A stretch of DNA of 64,000 nt from Comamonadaceae bacterium. Lineage in GTDB: Bacteria > Pseudomonadota > Gammaproteobacteria > Burkholderiales > Burkholderiaceae_C. Positions 44,386-54,734 of this stretch are shown here, in pieces (within the stretch, counting starts at the first letter, position 1; each line of letters opens with the position of its first letter). The notes below the pieces were generated by a model. It was not told where the DNA came from. It was given only the letters and a program-made list of their open reading frames with translations, and searched no databases. A program made the translations under genes and the position numbers. The DNA is taken from NCBI GenBank assembly GCA_947452785.1, contig CANGDZ010000007.1, positions 1-64,000 on the forward strand. Reading direction: 5' to 3'.

Positions 44386-47358
44386 ATGAAAAACGAAGTT
44401 ATCGGCAAGACCTTGGTGATTGCAGAAAAGCCATCGGTGGCGCAAGACATCGTGCGCGCGCTCACGCCCGTGGCCGGCAAGTTTGAGAAACACGACGACC
44501 ACTTTGAGAGCGACACTTATGTAGTGACCAGCGCGGTGGGTCACTTGGTCGAAATTCAGGCCCCTGAGCAGTTTGACGTGAAGCGCGGCAAGTGGAGCTT
44601 TGCCAACTTGCCGGTGATCCCGCCGTTCTTTGATTTGAAGCCGGTCGACAAAACCAAGACCCGGCTCAATGCGGTGGTGAAACAAGCCAAGCGCAAAGAC
44701 GTCAGCGCCCTGGTCAACGCCTGTGATGCGGGCCGCGAAGGCGAGTTGATCTTCCGCTTGATCGAACAGTACGCTGGCGGCGCCAAGCCCCTGGGCAAGC
44801 CGGTGACACGCCTGTGGCTGCAGTCGATGACGCCACAAGCCATTCGTGATGGCTTTGACCACCTGCGCAGCAACAGCCAAATGCAGGGCCTGGCCGATGC
44901 CGCCCGCAGCCGCTCAGAAGCCGACTGGTTGGTGGGTATCAATGGCACACGCGCCATGACCGCCTTCAACTCGCGCGATGGCGGGTTCTTCTTGACCACC
45001 GTGGGCCGGGTGCAAACGCCCACGCTGGCCGTGGTGGTGGAGCGCGAAGAGCAGATTCGCAAATTCATCAGCCGCGACTATTGGGAAATTCACGCCAGTT
45101 TTGCCGCTGCCGCAGGCAGCTACCCGGGCAAATGGTTTGACCCGCAGTGGAAGAAAACCGACGAAGACAGCGAGAAAAAAGCCGACCGTCTGTGGACCGA
45201 ACGCGAAGCGCAAGCCATTGCCAACGCGGTGCGAGATCAACAAGCCACGGTCACCGAAGAGGCCTCGCCCACCACGCAAGCCAGCCCCGGCTTGTTCGAT
45301 TTGACGTCCTTGCAGCGTGAGGCCAACGGCAAATTCGGCTACTCCGCCAAGACCACCTTGTCGCTGGCGCAAAGCCTGTACGAGCGCCACAAGGCCTTGA
45401 CCTACCCGCGTACCGACTCGCGTCATCTGCCCGAAGACTATGTGGCTGTGGCCAAGCAAACCTTTGAAATGCTGGCCGACAGCGGCATGAAGCATTTGGC
45501 CCCGCATGCTTTGACCGCGCTGAATAACAACTACGTGCGCAAACTGCCGCGTGTGTTTGACAACAAAAAAGTCTCGGATCACTTTGCGATCATCCCGACC
45601 TTGCAAGCGCCCAGTGGCTTGTCTGAGGCCGAGCAAAAAATCTATGACTTGGTGGTGCGCCGCTTTATGGCGGTGTTCTTCCCCAGCGCTGAATACCAGG
45701 TGACCACCCGCATCAGCAAAGTGGCGCAGCACCACTTTAAAACCGTGGGCAAGGTGCTGGTCAAGCCCGGTTGGTTGGCCATTTACGGTAAAGAAGCCGC
45801 CGAAGAAGTGGCGGACGCCAAAGACGGCGACAAGGGCCAAAACCTGGTGCCGGTGCAAGCGGGCGAGCAAGTCGGCGTGGAATCGGTGGACGCCAAGGGC
45901 CTGAAAACCCGGCCACCCGCGCGCTACTCAGAAGCCACCTTGCTCGGCGCCATGGAAGGCGCAGGCAAGCTGGTGGACGACGATGAACTGCGCGAAGCCA
46001 TGCAAGAAAAAGGCTTGGGCACGCCTGCCACGCGCGCGGCCACCATTGAAGGCTTGATCAACGAAAAATACATGCTGCGCGAAGGACGCGAGTTGATTCC
46101 GACCGCCAAAGCCTTTCAGCTCATGACGCTGCTGCGTGGCCTGGGCGTGGAAGAGCTCTCGCGCCCTGAATTGACGGGCGAGTGGGAATACAAGCTGGCG
46201 CAAATGGAGCAAGGCAAACTGAGCCGCGATGACTTCATGAAAGACATCGCCGCGATGACCGAGCACATCGTCAAAAAGGCCAAAGAGTACGACCGTGACA
46301 CGGTGCCCGGCGACTACGCCACCTTGCACGCGCCCTGCCCCAATTGCGGCGGCGTGGTCAAAGAAAACTACCGCAGATATACATGCGTCGGAGCCGAAGG
46401 CGCCACTGAAGGCTGCGGCTTCTCGTTTGGCAAATCACCCGCTGGGCGCACCTTTGAGCCCGCCGAAGTGGAACAGTTTTTGACCGACAAGAAAATCGGT
46501 CCCTTGGAAGGCTTCCGCTCCAAAGCCGGCTGGCCTTTTGTGGCCGAGATGGCACTCAAATTCAGCGAAGAAGACAAGAACTGGAAGCTGGAGTTTGACT
46601 TTGGCGACGACAAAAAGAACGAAGAAACCGGTGAGATCGTTGACTTTTCACAGAGCGAGTCTTTGGGCGCTTGCCCCAAGTGCGGCAGCCCCGTGCATGA
46701 GCGCGGCAGCAACTTTGTCTGCTCTAAAACCGTGCCCACTGAAGCGCAACCCACACCAAGTTGCGACTTCAAGAGCGGCAAGATCATCTTGCAACAACCG
46801 GTCGAGCGCGAGCAGATGACCAAGTTGCTCGCCACCGGCAAGACCGACTTGCTCGATAAGTTCGTCAGCATGCGCACGCGCCGTTCGTTCAAAGCGTTTT
46901 TGGCGTGGAACGCCGAAGAAAACAAAGTCAGCTTTGAGTTCGAACCGCGCGTGAGCAAGTACCCGCCACGCAAAACCAAAACCCCGTTTGGCAAAGCGGC
47001 ACCGGCCAAGGCGGCGGGCAAAACCGCAGCCAAAACCGCTGCCGCCAAAACCGCCAAAGCACCGGCCAAAAAAGCCGTGAAATCTGCAGCAAAGTCGGCT
47101 GCGGTCAAAACCCCGCGCAAAGCCGCAGTGGGCAATTTGACGCCCAGCGCCGCGTTGGCGGCGGTGATCGGCGACGGCAAAGTAGCGCGCACCGAGGTGA
47201 TCAAAAAGCTGTGGGACTACATCAAGGCCAACAACTTGCAAGACGCGACCAACAAGCGCGCCATCAATGCAGACGCCAAACTCAAGGCGGTGTTTGGCAA
47301 AGACCAGGTCACCATGTTTGAGCTGGCCGGTATTGTGGGCAAGCACGTGAGTGCTTAA
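44386..47358 (+). CDS. topB: DNA topoisomerase III with C-terminal Lys/Ala linker and SWIB domain
   Basis: 990 aa from the ATG at 44386. Toprim domain: LVIAEKPSVAQDI with Glu14, and NACDAGREGELIF. The active-site Tyr is 340 (LTYPRTDS). Two Cys-rich zinc-ribbon-like modules follow (CPNCGG...C...C and CPKCGSPV...C...C). Residues about 858-914 are Lys/Ala/Pro-rich, like a histone H1 tail, and 915-990 form a SWIB/MDM2 domain (VGNLTPSAALAAVIG, EVIKKLWDYIKANNLQD, FELAGIVGKHV). The core relaxes and decatenates DNA. E. coli TopB is about 650 aa; the extra 300 residues are the tail. SWIB in eukaryotes belongs to chromatin remodellers. Confidence 0.96.
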   Translation: MKNEVIGKTLVIAEKPSVAQDIVRALTPVAGKFEKHDDHFESDTYVVTSAVGHLVEIQAPEQFDVKRGKWSFANLPVIPPFFDLKPVDKTKTRLNAVVKQAKRKDVSALVNACDAGREGELIFRLIEQYAGGAKPLGKPVTRLWLQSMTPQAIRDGFDHLRSNSQMQGLADAARSRSEADWLVGINGTRAMTAFNSRDGGFFLTTVGRVQTPTLAVVVEREEQIRKFISRDYWEIHASFAAAAGSYPGKWFDPQWKKTDEDSEKKADRLWTEREAQAIANAVRDQQATVTEEASPTTQASPGLFDLTSLQREANGKFGYSAKTTLSLAQSLYERHKALTYPRTDSRHLPEDYVAVAKQTFEMLADSGMKHLAPHALTALNNNYVRKLPRVFDNKKVSDHFAIIPTLQAPSGLSEAEQKIYDLVVRRFMAVFFPSAEYQVTTRISKVAQHHFKTVGKVLVKPGWLAIYGKEAAEEVADAKDGDKGQNLVPVQAGEQVGVESVDAKGLKTRPPARYSEATLLGAMEGAGKLVDDDELREAMQEKGLGTPATRAATIEGLINEKYMLREGRELIPTAKAFQLMTLLRGLGVEELSRPELTGEWEYKLAQMEQGKLSRDDFMKDIAAMTEHIVKKAKEYDRDTVPGDYATLHAPCPNCGGVVKENYRRYTCVGAEGATEGCGFSFGKSPAGRTFEPAEVEQFLTDKKIGPLEGFRSKAGWPFVAEMALKFSEEDKNWKLEFDFGDDKKNEETGEIVDFSQSESLGACPKCGSPVHERGSNFVCSKTVPTEAQPTPSCDFKSGKIILQQPVEREQMTKLLATGKTDLLDKFVSMRTRRSFKAFLAWNAEENKVSFEFEPRVSKYPPRKTKTPFGKAAPAKAAGKTAAKTAAAKTAKAPAKKAVKSAAKSAAVKTPRKAAVGNLTPSAALAAVIGDGKVARTEVIKKLWDYIKANNLQDATNKRAINADAKLKAVFGKDQVTMFELAGIVGKHVSA

Positions 47359-47400
47359 ACGCCGACCTTGAGCGCAGTCTGGCACCCTGCGCTGCCATGA

Positions 47401-47430
47401 AAATAGGGCGTCCTGCGGGGCGCCCTATTT
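47401..47430. terminator. Bidirectional terminator between topB and gap
   Basis: AAATAGGGCG and CGCCCTATTT form a perfect 10-bp stem around a 10-nt loop. A-tract and T-tract are part of the stem ends, so it can serve topB on plus and gap on minus. Confidence 0.85.
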
Positions 47431-47447
47431 GCTGTGCGCCGTGTGAA

Positions 47448-49004
<1,557 letters not shown>

Positions 49005-49259
49005 ATGTCAATTATTCAAACAATCTATGCGCGAAACACGGTCAGCATGACTGACTTGCGCCGCAACCCCGCTGAAGTCATCAAGGTTGCCAACCGCTCT
49101 CCAGTAGCTGTTTTGAATCATAACAAGCCAGCGGCCTATTTGATTTCTGCAGTCGACTACGAGGAGATGATCGACAGACTTGAAGATGCTGAATTGACTC
49201 GAATCGTCAAATCTCGCGCGGGTGGAAAAACGGTCAAGGTGAAACTTGACGACCTATAG
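49005..49259 (+). CDS. Type II antitoxin, Phd/YefM family
   Basis: 84 aa. The N-terminal DNA-binding part NTVSMTDLRRNPAEVIKVANRSPVAVLNHNKPAAYLIS is the Phd/YefM fold, with the YxxM-like DYEEMIDRLEDAEL and a basic tail (RAGGKTVKVKLDDL) that would wrap the toxin. It neutralises the downstream RelE-type toxin and represses the operon. The pair resembles the StbD/StbE and RelB/RelE arrangements. The antitoxin comes first and the toxin start overlaps its end by 14 bp. Confidence 0.9.
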   Translation: MSIIQTIYARNTVSMTDLRRNPAEVIKVANRSPVAVLNHNKPAAYLISAVDYEEMIDRLEDAELTRIVKSRAGGKTVKVKLDDL

Positions 49260-49539
49260 CCTTGAGTTCCATGTCTTGGCTCTCAAGGAGTGGAATAAGT
49301 TAGATGGCTCCATCAAGGCGCAGTTTCAAAAAGTCTTGATTAAGAGACTGGAACAGGCACATGTGTCCGCTGCCAAACTGAGGGGCGATCTTCAAAACAC
49401 CTACAAAATCAAATTGCGGGATGTTGGTTACAGGCTTGTTTATGAAGTCATTGATAGAAAACTAGTCGTCATTGTTCTTGCGGTTGGCCGACGCGACCAT
49501 GACAAGGCGTATGACCATGCCGCCAAGAGATTAGGGTAA
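49246..49539 (+). CDS. Type II toxin, RelE/ParE superfamily
   Basis: 97 aa with a TTG start at 49246 inside the antitoxin end, behind AAGGTG. Fold marks: SLEFHVLALKEWNKLDGSIKAQFQKVLIKRL, then AAKLRGDLQNTYKIKLRDVGYRLVYEV and VVIVLAVGRRDHDKAYDHA. The Arg/Lys cluster and C-terminal RRDHDKAY fit RelE-type ribosome-dependent mRNA interferases. Overlapping genes keep the two proteins in step. The neighbourhood (AT-rich gap, possible IS end) suggests horizontal arrival. Confidence 0.92.
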   Translation: MTTYSLEFHVLALKEWNKLDGSIKAQFQKVLIKRLEQAHVSAAKLRGDLQNTYKIKLRDVGYRLVYEVIDRKLVVIVLAVGRRDHDKAYDHAAKRLG

Positions 49540-49633
49540 AGCAGTTCAGGGGCCGCCCTTCCGATTGAGCTCAAGGCCCTTAGCGGCCCTTGAACCTGAA
49601 CCACCATTGGGCTTGACGCTGGCCTGCCAGGAC

Positions 49634-50878
49634 TCACTTCCCAAACAATTTGGCGATGTGCTGCCACGTCCGCAACAGCACGCCCGCGCGTTCCACATCG
49701 GCTTGCGCGACAAGCGGAGCTTCGCCGACCGGCTTACCGTTCGAGGTTGCGACCACTTTGCCAACAACAGCACCCTTGGTCACCGGCGCTTCTAGGCCTG
49801 ACTTGAGTTCTACCAAGGTCTGCACTTGCTGGCCGCGCGGCACGGTCAACAACCACGGTGCGCCCAGACCTGCGGGGACCGTGTCTGCTTTACCTAAGTT
49901 GACCTTGGCTGTCGTGACCACCGTGTTCATCTGAATCGGGGTGGCCTTCTCAAAGCTACTGAAGCCCCAGCCGAGCAGCGTTCGCGTCTCATCAGCACGT
50001 GCCTGAGCGCTGTGGGTGTTGAGAATGACCGTGATCAGGCGCATGTCGTTGCGCTTAGAGGAGGTGACCAGGCAGTAACCGGCCTCCTCCGTGTGGCCGG
50101 TCTTGAGCCCATCCACAGTGGGATCTGTGTAAAGCAGGGCATTGCGGTTGCCTTGCTTGATGCCGTTGTACTTGAACTCGCGCTCCGCGTAGAGCGGGTA
50201 ATAGTCAGCGCTGTCATGGAGGATGGCGCGCGCCAAGATGGAGAGGTCACGCGCAGACGACCTGTGCGCCGGGTCGGGCAGTCCCGTGGGGTTCACGAAA
50301 TGCGTGTGCGTCATACCAAGGCGCAGGGCTTCGGCGTTCATCAACTTGGCAAAACCCTCTTCGGAGCCGGCCATGTGTTCGGCAATCGCTTTAGAGGCGT
50401 CGTTGCCTGACTGGATGATGATGCCGCGCAGGATGTCGATCACCGTGGCTTGGCTGTTCAGCGGCAGATACATGCACGACTCGGTGCTCGAACCTCGGCA
50501 CCAAGCGTTCTGACTGACCGAGACCAGGTCGGTTTGCTTCAGCTTGCCGGAGCGCAGTGCTTGCTCGACCAGGTAACTGGTCATCATCTTGGTGAGCGAC
50601 GCGGGCGGCAGTGGCTCATCAGCGTTGGCCGAGGCGAGTACCTCGCCAGAGTCGAAGTCCATCAACAGCCAGGCCTTAGCGGGCAGCGCCGGCGGGTTGG
50701 CCGCCAAAGCGGCCTGAGCCTCCAGTGGCGGCAAGGCGTTCACGGCCGGTGCGGCCTTTTTATGAGGCACTGGCTTGGTGGCGTGATGTACACCCGCGAA
50801 GGATGCCGAGTGAGGAGCCAGGACGGCTGCGGCGATGGCGAACAGGATAGGGAGAATGGTGGAAGTCTTGAGTTGCAT
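49634..50878 (-). CDS. dacC: D-alanyl-D-alanine carboxypeptidase, PBP5/6 class
   Basis: 414 aa from the ATG at 50878; an ATG at 50902 would add 8 residues. A signal peptide is present (STILPILFAIAAAVLAP). Active-site triads: SLTK with Ser94 and Lys97, SGND, and KTGHTEEAGYC. A second domain of strands follows and the chain ends in a short amphipathic helix (VLLRTWQHIAKLFGK), which anchors PBP5 to the inner membrane. It removes the terminal D-Ala from peptidoglycan pentapeptides. It is divergent from the enoyl-CoA hydratase gene. Confidence 0.93.
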   Translation of the reverse strand: MQLKTSTILPILFAIAAAVLAPHSASFAGVHHATKPVPHKKAAPAVNALPPLEAQAALAANPPALPAKAWLLMDFDSGEVLASANADEPLPPASLTKMMTSYLVEQALRSGKLKQTDLVSVSQNAWCRGSSTESCMYLPLNSQATVIDILRGIIIQSGNDASKAIAEHMAGSEEGFAKLMNAEALRLGMTHTHFVNPTGLPDPAHRSSARDLSILARAILHDSADYYPLYAEREFKYNGIKQGNRNALLYTDPTVDGLKTGHTEEAGYCLVTSSKRNDMRLITVILNTHSAQARADETRTLLGWGFSSFEKATPIQMNTVVTTAKVNLGKADTVPAGLGAPWLLTVPRGQQVQTLVELKSGLEAPVTKGAVVGKVVATSNGKPVGEAPLVAQADVERAGVLLRTWQHIAKLFGK

Positions 50879-51062
50879 GGCGTTTATGTGCTGAGCGCCC
50901 ATTGTCGCCGATCGAGTTTGGACAACGCATCTGATCCGAAAAGGCCAACCCGGCTGTATGGTGCAGACGCCTTTTTCGACGCAGGCCTCACTGTCGCACG
51001 CATAACTCGGTACACCGCGCGCGCCCACCATACTGTTGCAGATCGGCACTTTGGAACGGCAA

Positions 51063-51860
51063 ATGAGTCAGCTTAAAACGAACAAGATGTTGGCCCTCAA
51101 GGACCAGCATGTGGGGCGAATTGTCTTCAACAACCCAGCGCGGCACAACGCCGTCTCGCTGGAAATGTGGGAGGGTTTGGCGTGCATTGCCCAAGAGTTT
51201 GCAGTGGATCCAGATATTCGGGTGGTTATCGTGCAAGGCGCGGGAGACAAGGCCTTTGTGTCTGGTGCTGATATTTCCGAATTCGAAGGGCAACGGGATT
51301 CAGCCCAGGCCACCCATCGTTACGACGCCATCGCCGCCAAGGGCATGCAGGCACTCAAAGGCTTGAACAAGCCGACGATAGCTTTGATTCAAGGCTATTG
51401 CATCGGTGGTGGCTTGGCCGTGGCTTTGAATTGCGATATACGCATAGCGGCCGACCAAGCCAAATTTGCAGTCCCTGCGGCCAAGTTGGGTTTGGGCTAC
51501 GAGTTTGATGGTGTGCGCAAACTGGTGGATGTGGTGGGCCCCTCCTTCGCCCAAGAGATCTTCTTCACAGCCAGGCAATTCAGCGCCCCAGAGGCCTTGG
51601 CAATGGGACTGATCAACCGCATGGTGCCCATGGGTGAGTTGCATGACTATGTAGAACACTATGCCGGCCTGATTGCCGCCAATGCGCCCATGACCGTGGC
51701 CTCCATCAAAACCATTGTGGGTGAAATTGTCAAAGACGAAGCCCTTCGCGATGTGGACGTGTGTGATCGCTTGGTGGCGGCGTGCTTCAACAGCGAAGAC
51801 TTCAAGGAGGGGCGCACCGCTTTCATGGCCAAACGCAAACCGCAGTTCAAGGGCCGATAG
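51063..51860 (+). CDS. Enoyl-CoA hydratase/isomerase family protein
   Basis: 265 aa from the ATG at 51063; a TTG at 51036 is a weaker alternative. Crotonase fold: VGRIVFNNPARHNAVSLEMW, oxyanion loops DKAFVSGADISEFEG and YCIGGGLAVALNCDIRIAADQAKFAVPAAKLGLG. The usual catalytic Glu position of hydratases (loop GLGYEFDGVRKL) is not the standard GxxPGxGG motif, so the reaction may differ from plain hydration. It is followed after 41 bp by a CoA-transferase gene, suggesting work on the same acyl-CoA. Confidence 0.88.
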   Translation: MSQLKTNKMLALKDQHVGRIVFNNPARHNAVSLEMWEGLACIAQEFAVDPDIRVVIVQGAGDKAFVSGADISEFEGQRDSAQATHRYDAIAAKGMQALKGLNKPTIALIQGYCIGGGLAVALNCDIRIAADQAKFAVPAAKLGLGYEFDGVRKLVDVVGPSFAQEIFFTARQFSAPEALAMGLINRMVPMGELHDYVEHYAGLIAANAPMTVASIKTIVGEIVKDEALRDVDVCDRLVAACFNSEDFKEGRTAFMAKRKPQFKGR

Positions 51861-51901
51861 GCGCCTAGGGCATTCACTCATCCTTTTAGAAAGAGAACCC
51901 C

Positions 51902-53119
51902 ATGCCTTTGCCGTTATCGGGAATACGCGTTTTGGATTTGACCAATGTATTGGCGGGGCCTTACTGCACCATGGTCTTGGCCGATATGGGCGCTGAGGTC
52001 ATCAAGCTGGAAAACGCCGACAAGGGCGATACCTCGCGTCAATTTGAGCCGCAGGTGAACGGTGAGTCTTATTGTTTTGCGGTTCTCAATCGCAACAAAA
52101 AAAGCATTGCCTTGAATCTGAAGGATCCCGGTGGGCTGGACGTGGCTTTGAAATTATCAGCACAAGCCGACATCGTTCTGGAAAATTTCAGACCCGGCGT
52201 GGTTCAGCGCATGGGCTTGGGTTATGAGGCCATCAAGGCCATGAACCCCGGTGTAATTTACGCTTCCATGTCAGGCTTTGGTCAAACGGGACCTTATGGC
52301 AAGAAGGGTGGCTTTGACATCATTGCGCAAGGCATGTCAGGCATCATGATGATGACTGGCGAGCCCGGCGGTCGTCCAGCCAAAGTGGGTATCGCCATGA
52401 ACGACATTGCCAGTGGCGTGACAGCCCTGTCAGGCATCTTGGGTGCCTTGATCGGCAAACTGCGTTTCGGACAAGGTCAATACCTAGAGACTTCATTGCT
52501 GGAGGCAGGTTTGGCCTGGACACCTTGGGAGTTTGGTGCTTATTTTGGTTCGGGCGAAATTCCCACGCCCACAGGCACGCGCCATCGGCGCTCCGCCCCT
52601 TACCAAGCCTACCGCAGTGCGGATGGCTATGTAACGGTGGGGGCCGGGTCTGGCAAATTGTGGCTTGAATTTTGTGAAAAAGTCATTGAACAACCCGACT
52701 GGCCTTCGAACCCGGACTACAAAACACAGGCCTTACGCACCCGAAATGCAGATGCTTTGGAGCGAGACATTGAGGCCATTTTGATGCTTCAGCCCACGGC
52801 ATATTGGGTTGACCGAATGGACCGCGCCGGCGTGCCCGGCGGACCGGTCTTTGGCTATGAGCAAATCATGCACGACCCGCATATTCACGCGCGCAAGATG
52901 GTGCATGAACTGGATCACCCGATCATCGGGCCAATGAAAACTTTGGGTCTGCCCCTGAAGTCGAGTGGCGAACTCAATACCATTCGCATGCCTGCGCCTT
53001 GGCTGGGCCAGCACACCAAAGAGGTGTTGTTGCAATTGGCCTATCCCCTGGATCAGATCGAGGCCCTGTTTGCGCAGGGAGCCGCATTTGACCAGTACCC
53101 CGACAAACTCAGGCCCTAG
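51902..53119 (+). CDS. CaiB/BaiF family (class III) CoA-transferase
   Basis: 405 aa. The class III pattern is clear: LSGIRVLDLTNVLAGPYCTMVLADMGAEVIKLE, NRNKKSIALNLKDPGGLD, NFRPGVVQRMGLGYEAIKAMNPGVIYASMSGFGQTGPY and the catalytic Asp region IAMNDIASGVTALSGILGAL. These enzymes move CoA between carboxylates (formate/oxalate, carnitine, benzylsuccinate and others). The substrate here is unknown. Neighbours are an enoyl-CoA hydratase and a converging TctC-type binding protein, suggesting uptake and activation of an organic acid. Confidence 0.93.
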   Translation: MPLPLSGIRVLDLTNVLAGPYCTMVLADMGAEVIKLENADKGDTSRQFEPQVNGESYCFAVLNRNKKSIALNLKDPGGLDVALKLSAQADIVLENFRPGVVQRMGLGYEAIKAMNPGVIYASMSGFGQTGPYGKKGGFDIIAQGMSGIMMMTGEPGGRPAKVGIAMNDIASGVTALSGILGALIGKLRFGQGQYLETSLLEAGLAWTPWEFGAYFGSGEIPTPTGTRHRRSAPYQAYRSADGYVTVGAGSGKLWLEFCEKVIEQPDWPSNPDYKTQALRTRNADALERDIEAILMLQPTAYWVDRMDRAGVPGGPVFGYEQIMHDPHIHARKMVHELDHPIIGPMKTLGLPLKSSGELNTIRMPAPWLGQHTKEVLLQLAYPLDQIEALFAQGAAFDQYPDKLRP

Positions 53120-53138
53120 TCATGGTTGCAGGGACAGC

Positions 53139-54116
53139 TCAGCTGTCCATGGTGATTTTGGCGCGCCGAATCACATCGCCCCATTTGAGGGCGTCCAGCC
53201 GCATTTGCTCGGCGATCTGGTTCAGTGGCATGGTGCCAATCTCTTCGACACCGGTTTTGCGCAAGGCGGCTTGAACCTCGGCATCGTCCAAGGTCATTCT
53301 GAACACTGCACGCAATCGCTCTAAGGCCTCAGGCGGCGTGCCGGTGTTGGTCACAAAGCAATTCCAGGGTTTTTCATCGAAACCCTCAAACCCTTGCTCG
53401 GCAATGGTTTGCACGTCGGGCAGTGCGCTGGATCGTTTGGCTGTTGAAACGCCCAAAGCGCGGATGCGCCCCGTTTGAATGTGCGGTACGGCAGGCCCCA
53501 ATGTGGAGACAGCCAAGTCCACTTGCCCGCCCACCAGATCGGCCATGTATTGGGCTGCGCCTTTGTAAGGCACATGGTTGATGGAGATACCCGCGCGCAT
53601 TTTGAAAAACTCGGCAATCAGGTGGTGGGGTGAACCTACACCGGCACTGGCGCAATTGAGTTTGCCTGGATTGGCCTTGGCATAGGCGACCAGTTCCTGC
53701 AGGTTTTTGGCCGGCACGGAGGGGTGCGCCACCAAGGCCATGGGCAAGGCGCCCAGATGGACCAAGGGGGTGAAGGCTTTGATGTCGTAATTGACTTTGC
53801 GCATATTGGGCACGTAGGCAAAAGCGGTACTGTCAATCAAATGGATGGTGTAACCATCGGCGGGCGCACGGGCCGCCGCGTCGGCGCCAATGGTCGTACT
53901 GCCCCCGGGGCGGTAATCGAACACAATGGGTTGACCTAGTATTTTTTCTGCTTTACCGCACACAATGCGAGCCCATTGATCGGCGCCGCCGCCCGTAGGG
54001 TAGGGCATGATCAATTTGATGGGTTTCTCCGGGAAACCAGCGGACCAAGCTGACTGTCCTGAGCCAAGGGTCAGGCCAAAGCCTGCCATGTGCATGAATT
54101 GTCTTCTGCGAATCAT
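53139..54116 (-). CDS. Bug/TctC-family tripartite tricarboxylate transporter binding protein
   Basis: 325 aa from the ATG at 54116, 8 bp after AGGAAAA. Signal peptide of a Tat-like look (MIRRRQFMHMAGFGL). Bug fold: KPIKLIMPYPTGGGADQWARI, FDYRPGGSTTIGADAAARAPADGYT, and VPYKGAAQYMADLVGGQVDLAV. The family binds carboxylates, amino acids or nicotinamide in the periplasm; most Burkholderiales copies are orphans without TctAB partners, as here. It converges on the CoA-transferase gene and may feed it. Confidence 0.93.
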   Translation of the reverse strand: MIRRRQFMHMAGFGLTLGSGQSAWSAGFPEKPIKLIMPYPTGGGADQWARIVCGKAEKILGQPIVFDYRPGGSTTIGADAAARAPADGYTIHLIDSTAFAYVPNMRKVNYDIKAFTPLVHLGALPMALVAHPSVPAKNLQELVAYAKANPGKLNCASAGVGSPHHLIAEFFKMRAGISINHVPYKGAAQYMADLVGGQVDLAVSTLGPAVPHIQTGRIRALGVSTAKRSSALPDVQTIAEQGFEGFDEKPWNCFVTNTGTPPEALERLRAVFRMTLDDAEVQAALRKTGVEEIGTMPLNQIAEQMRLDALKWGDVIRRAKITMDS

Positions 54117-54303
54117 TTGGGTTTTCCTGACCAATGTCTAAGACCTATGTTGAAGCTAGAAGGGTCGCGTGCCTGTAACCCAGATGACTGTGCGCGAGGC
54201 CAGTTCTGGAGGACCTGTGCGTTGAGGCGACTGACCATTTGTCAACCTTGGAGCCGCGTGCTGCGTTAAAAGGCAGTGGCACTTTTGCCGCTGATGCGAG
54301 AAA

Positions 54304-54654
54304 ATGATGTTTAAAAATACCCTGATTGCCACCGCTTTGATGGTTGCTTGTGCCGCAACTTTGGCCCAAACCGCGGCTACCCCGGCCAAGCCAGCGACAC
54401 CCGCCGCCCCTGCCGCTGCGGCCACCGTTGCAGCTCCCGCTGCAGCGACTCCCAAAGCAGCACCCGTGGCGAAAGCGGATGCGAAAGCCGCTGAAGCGAT
54501 GCCCGCTGTGAAAAAATCCAACAACGACATCTGTCACGACGCCACCAGCTCGGGCTACACGTCCACCAAAAATTTCAAGCCCTTTACCACCATGGACGAG
54601 TGCATCAAGTCCGGTGGTCGCGCGCCAAAGGGATCCACTCCAGCCAAAAAATAA
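54304..54654 (+). CDS. Small secreted Ala/Pro-rich protein of unknown function
   Basis: 116 aa. Signal peptide (FKNTLIATALMVACAATLAQ), then an Ala/Pro/Lys low-complexity stretch (residues 23-68), then a short conserved-looking domain with two Cys: NDICHDATSSGYTSTKNF and FTTMDECIKSGGRAPKG. The two Cys may pair. I do not recognise a family. The start is one of two consecutive ATGs. It is followed by a terminator hairpin. The upstream 187 bp hold no gene. Confidence 0.65.
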   Translation: MMFKNTLIATALMVACAATLAQTAATPAKPATPAAPAAAATVAAPAAATPKAAPVAKADAKAAEAMPAVKKSNNDICHDATSSGYTSTKNFKPFTTMDECIKSGGRAPKGSTPAKK

Positions 54655-54673
54655 TCAGTCACCCCTGGTGCTG

Positions 54674-54710
54674 AAAAAACAGCCCCCTCAGCCACAAGGC
54701 GAAGGGGCTG
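54674..54710 (-). terminator. Terminator after the acyl-CoA synthetase gene
   Basis: CAGCCCC (54680-54686) pairs with GGGGCTG (54704-54710). On the minus strand it is followed by six T residues. It lies 24 bp past the synthetase stop. Confidence 0.8.
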
Positions 54711-54734
54711 ACTTATTTGAGCCCGCTCAGGCCT

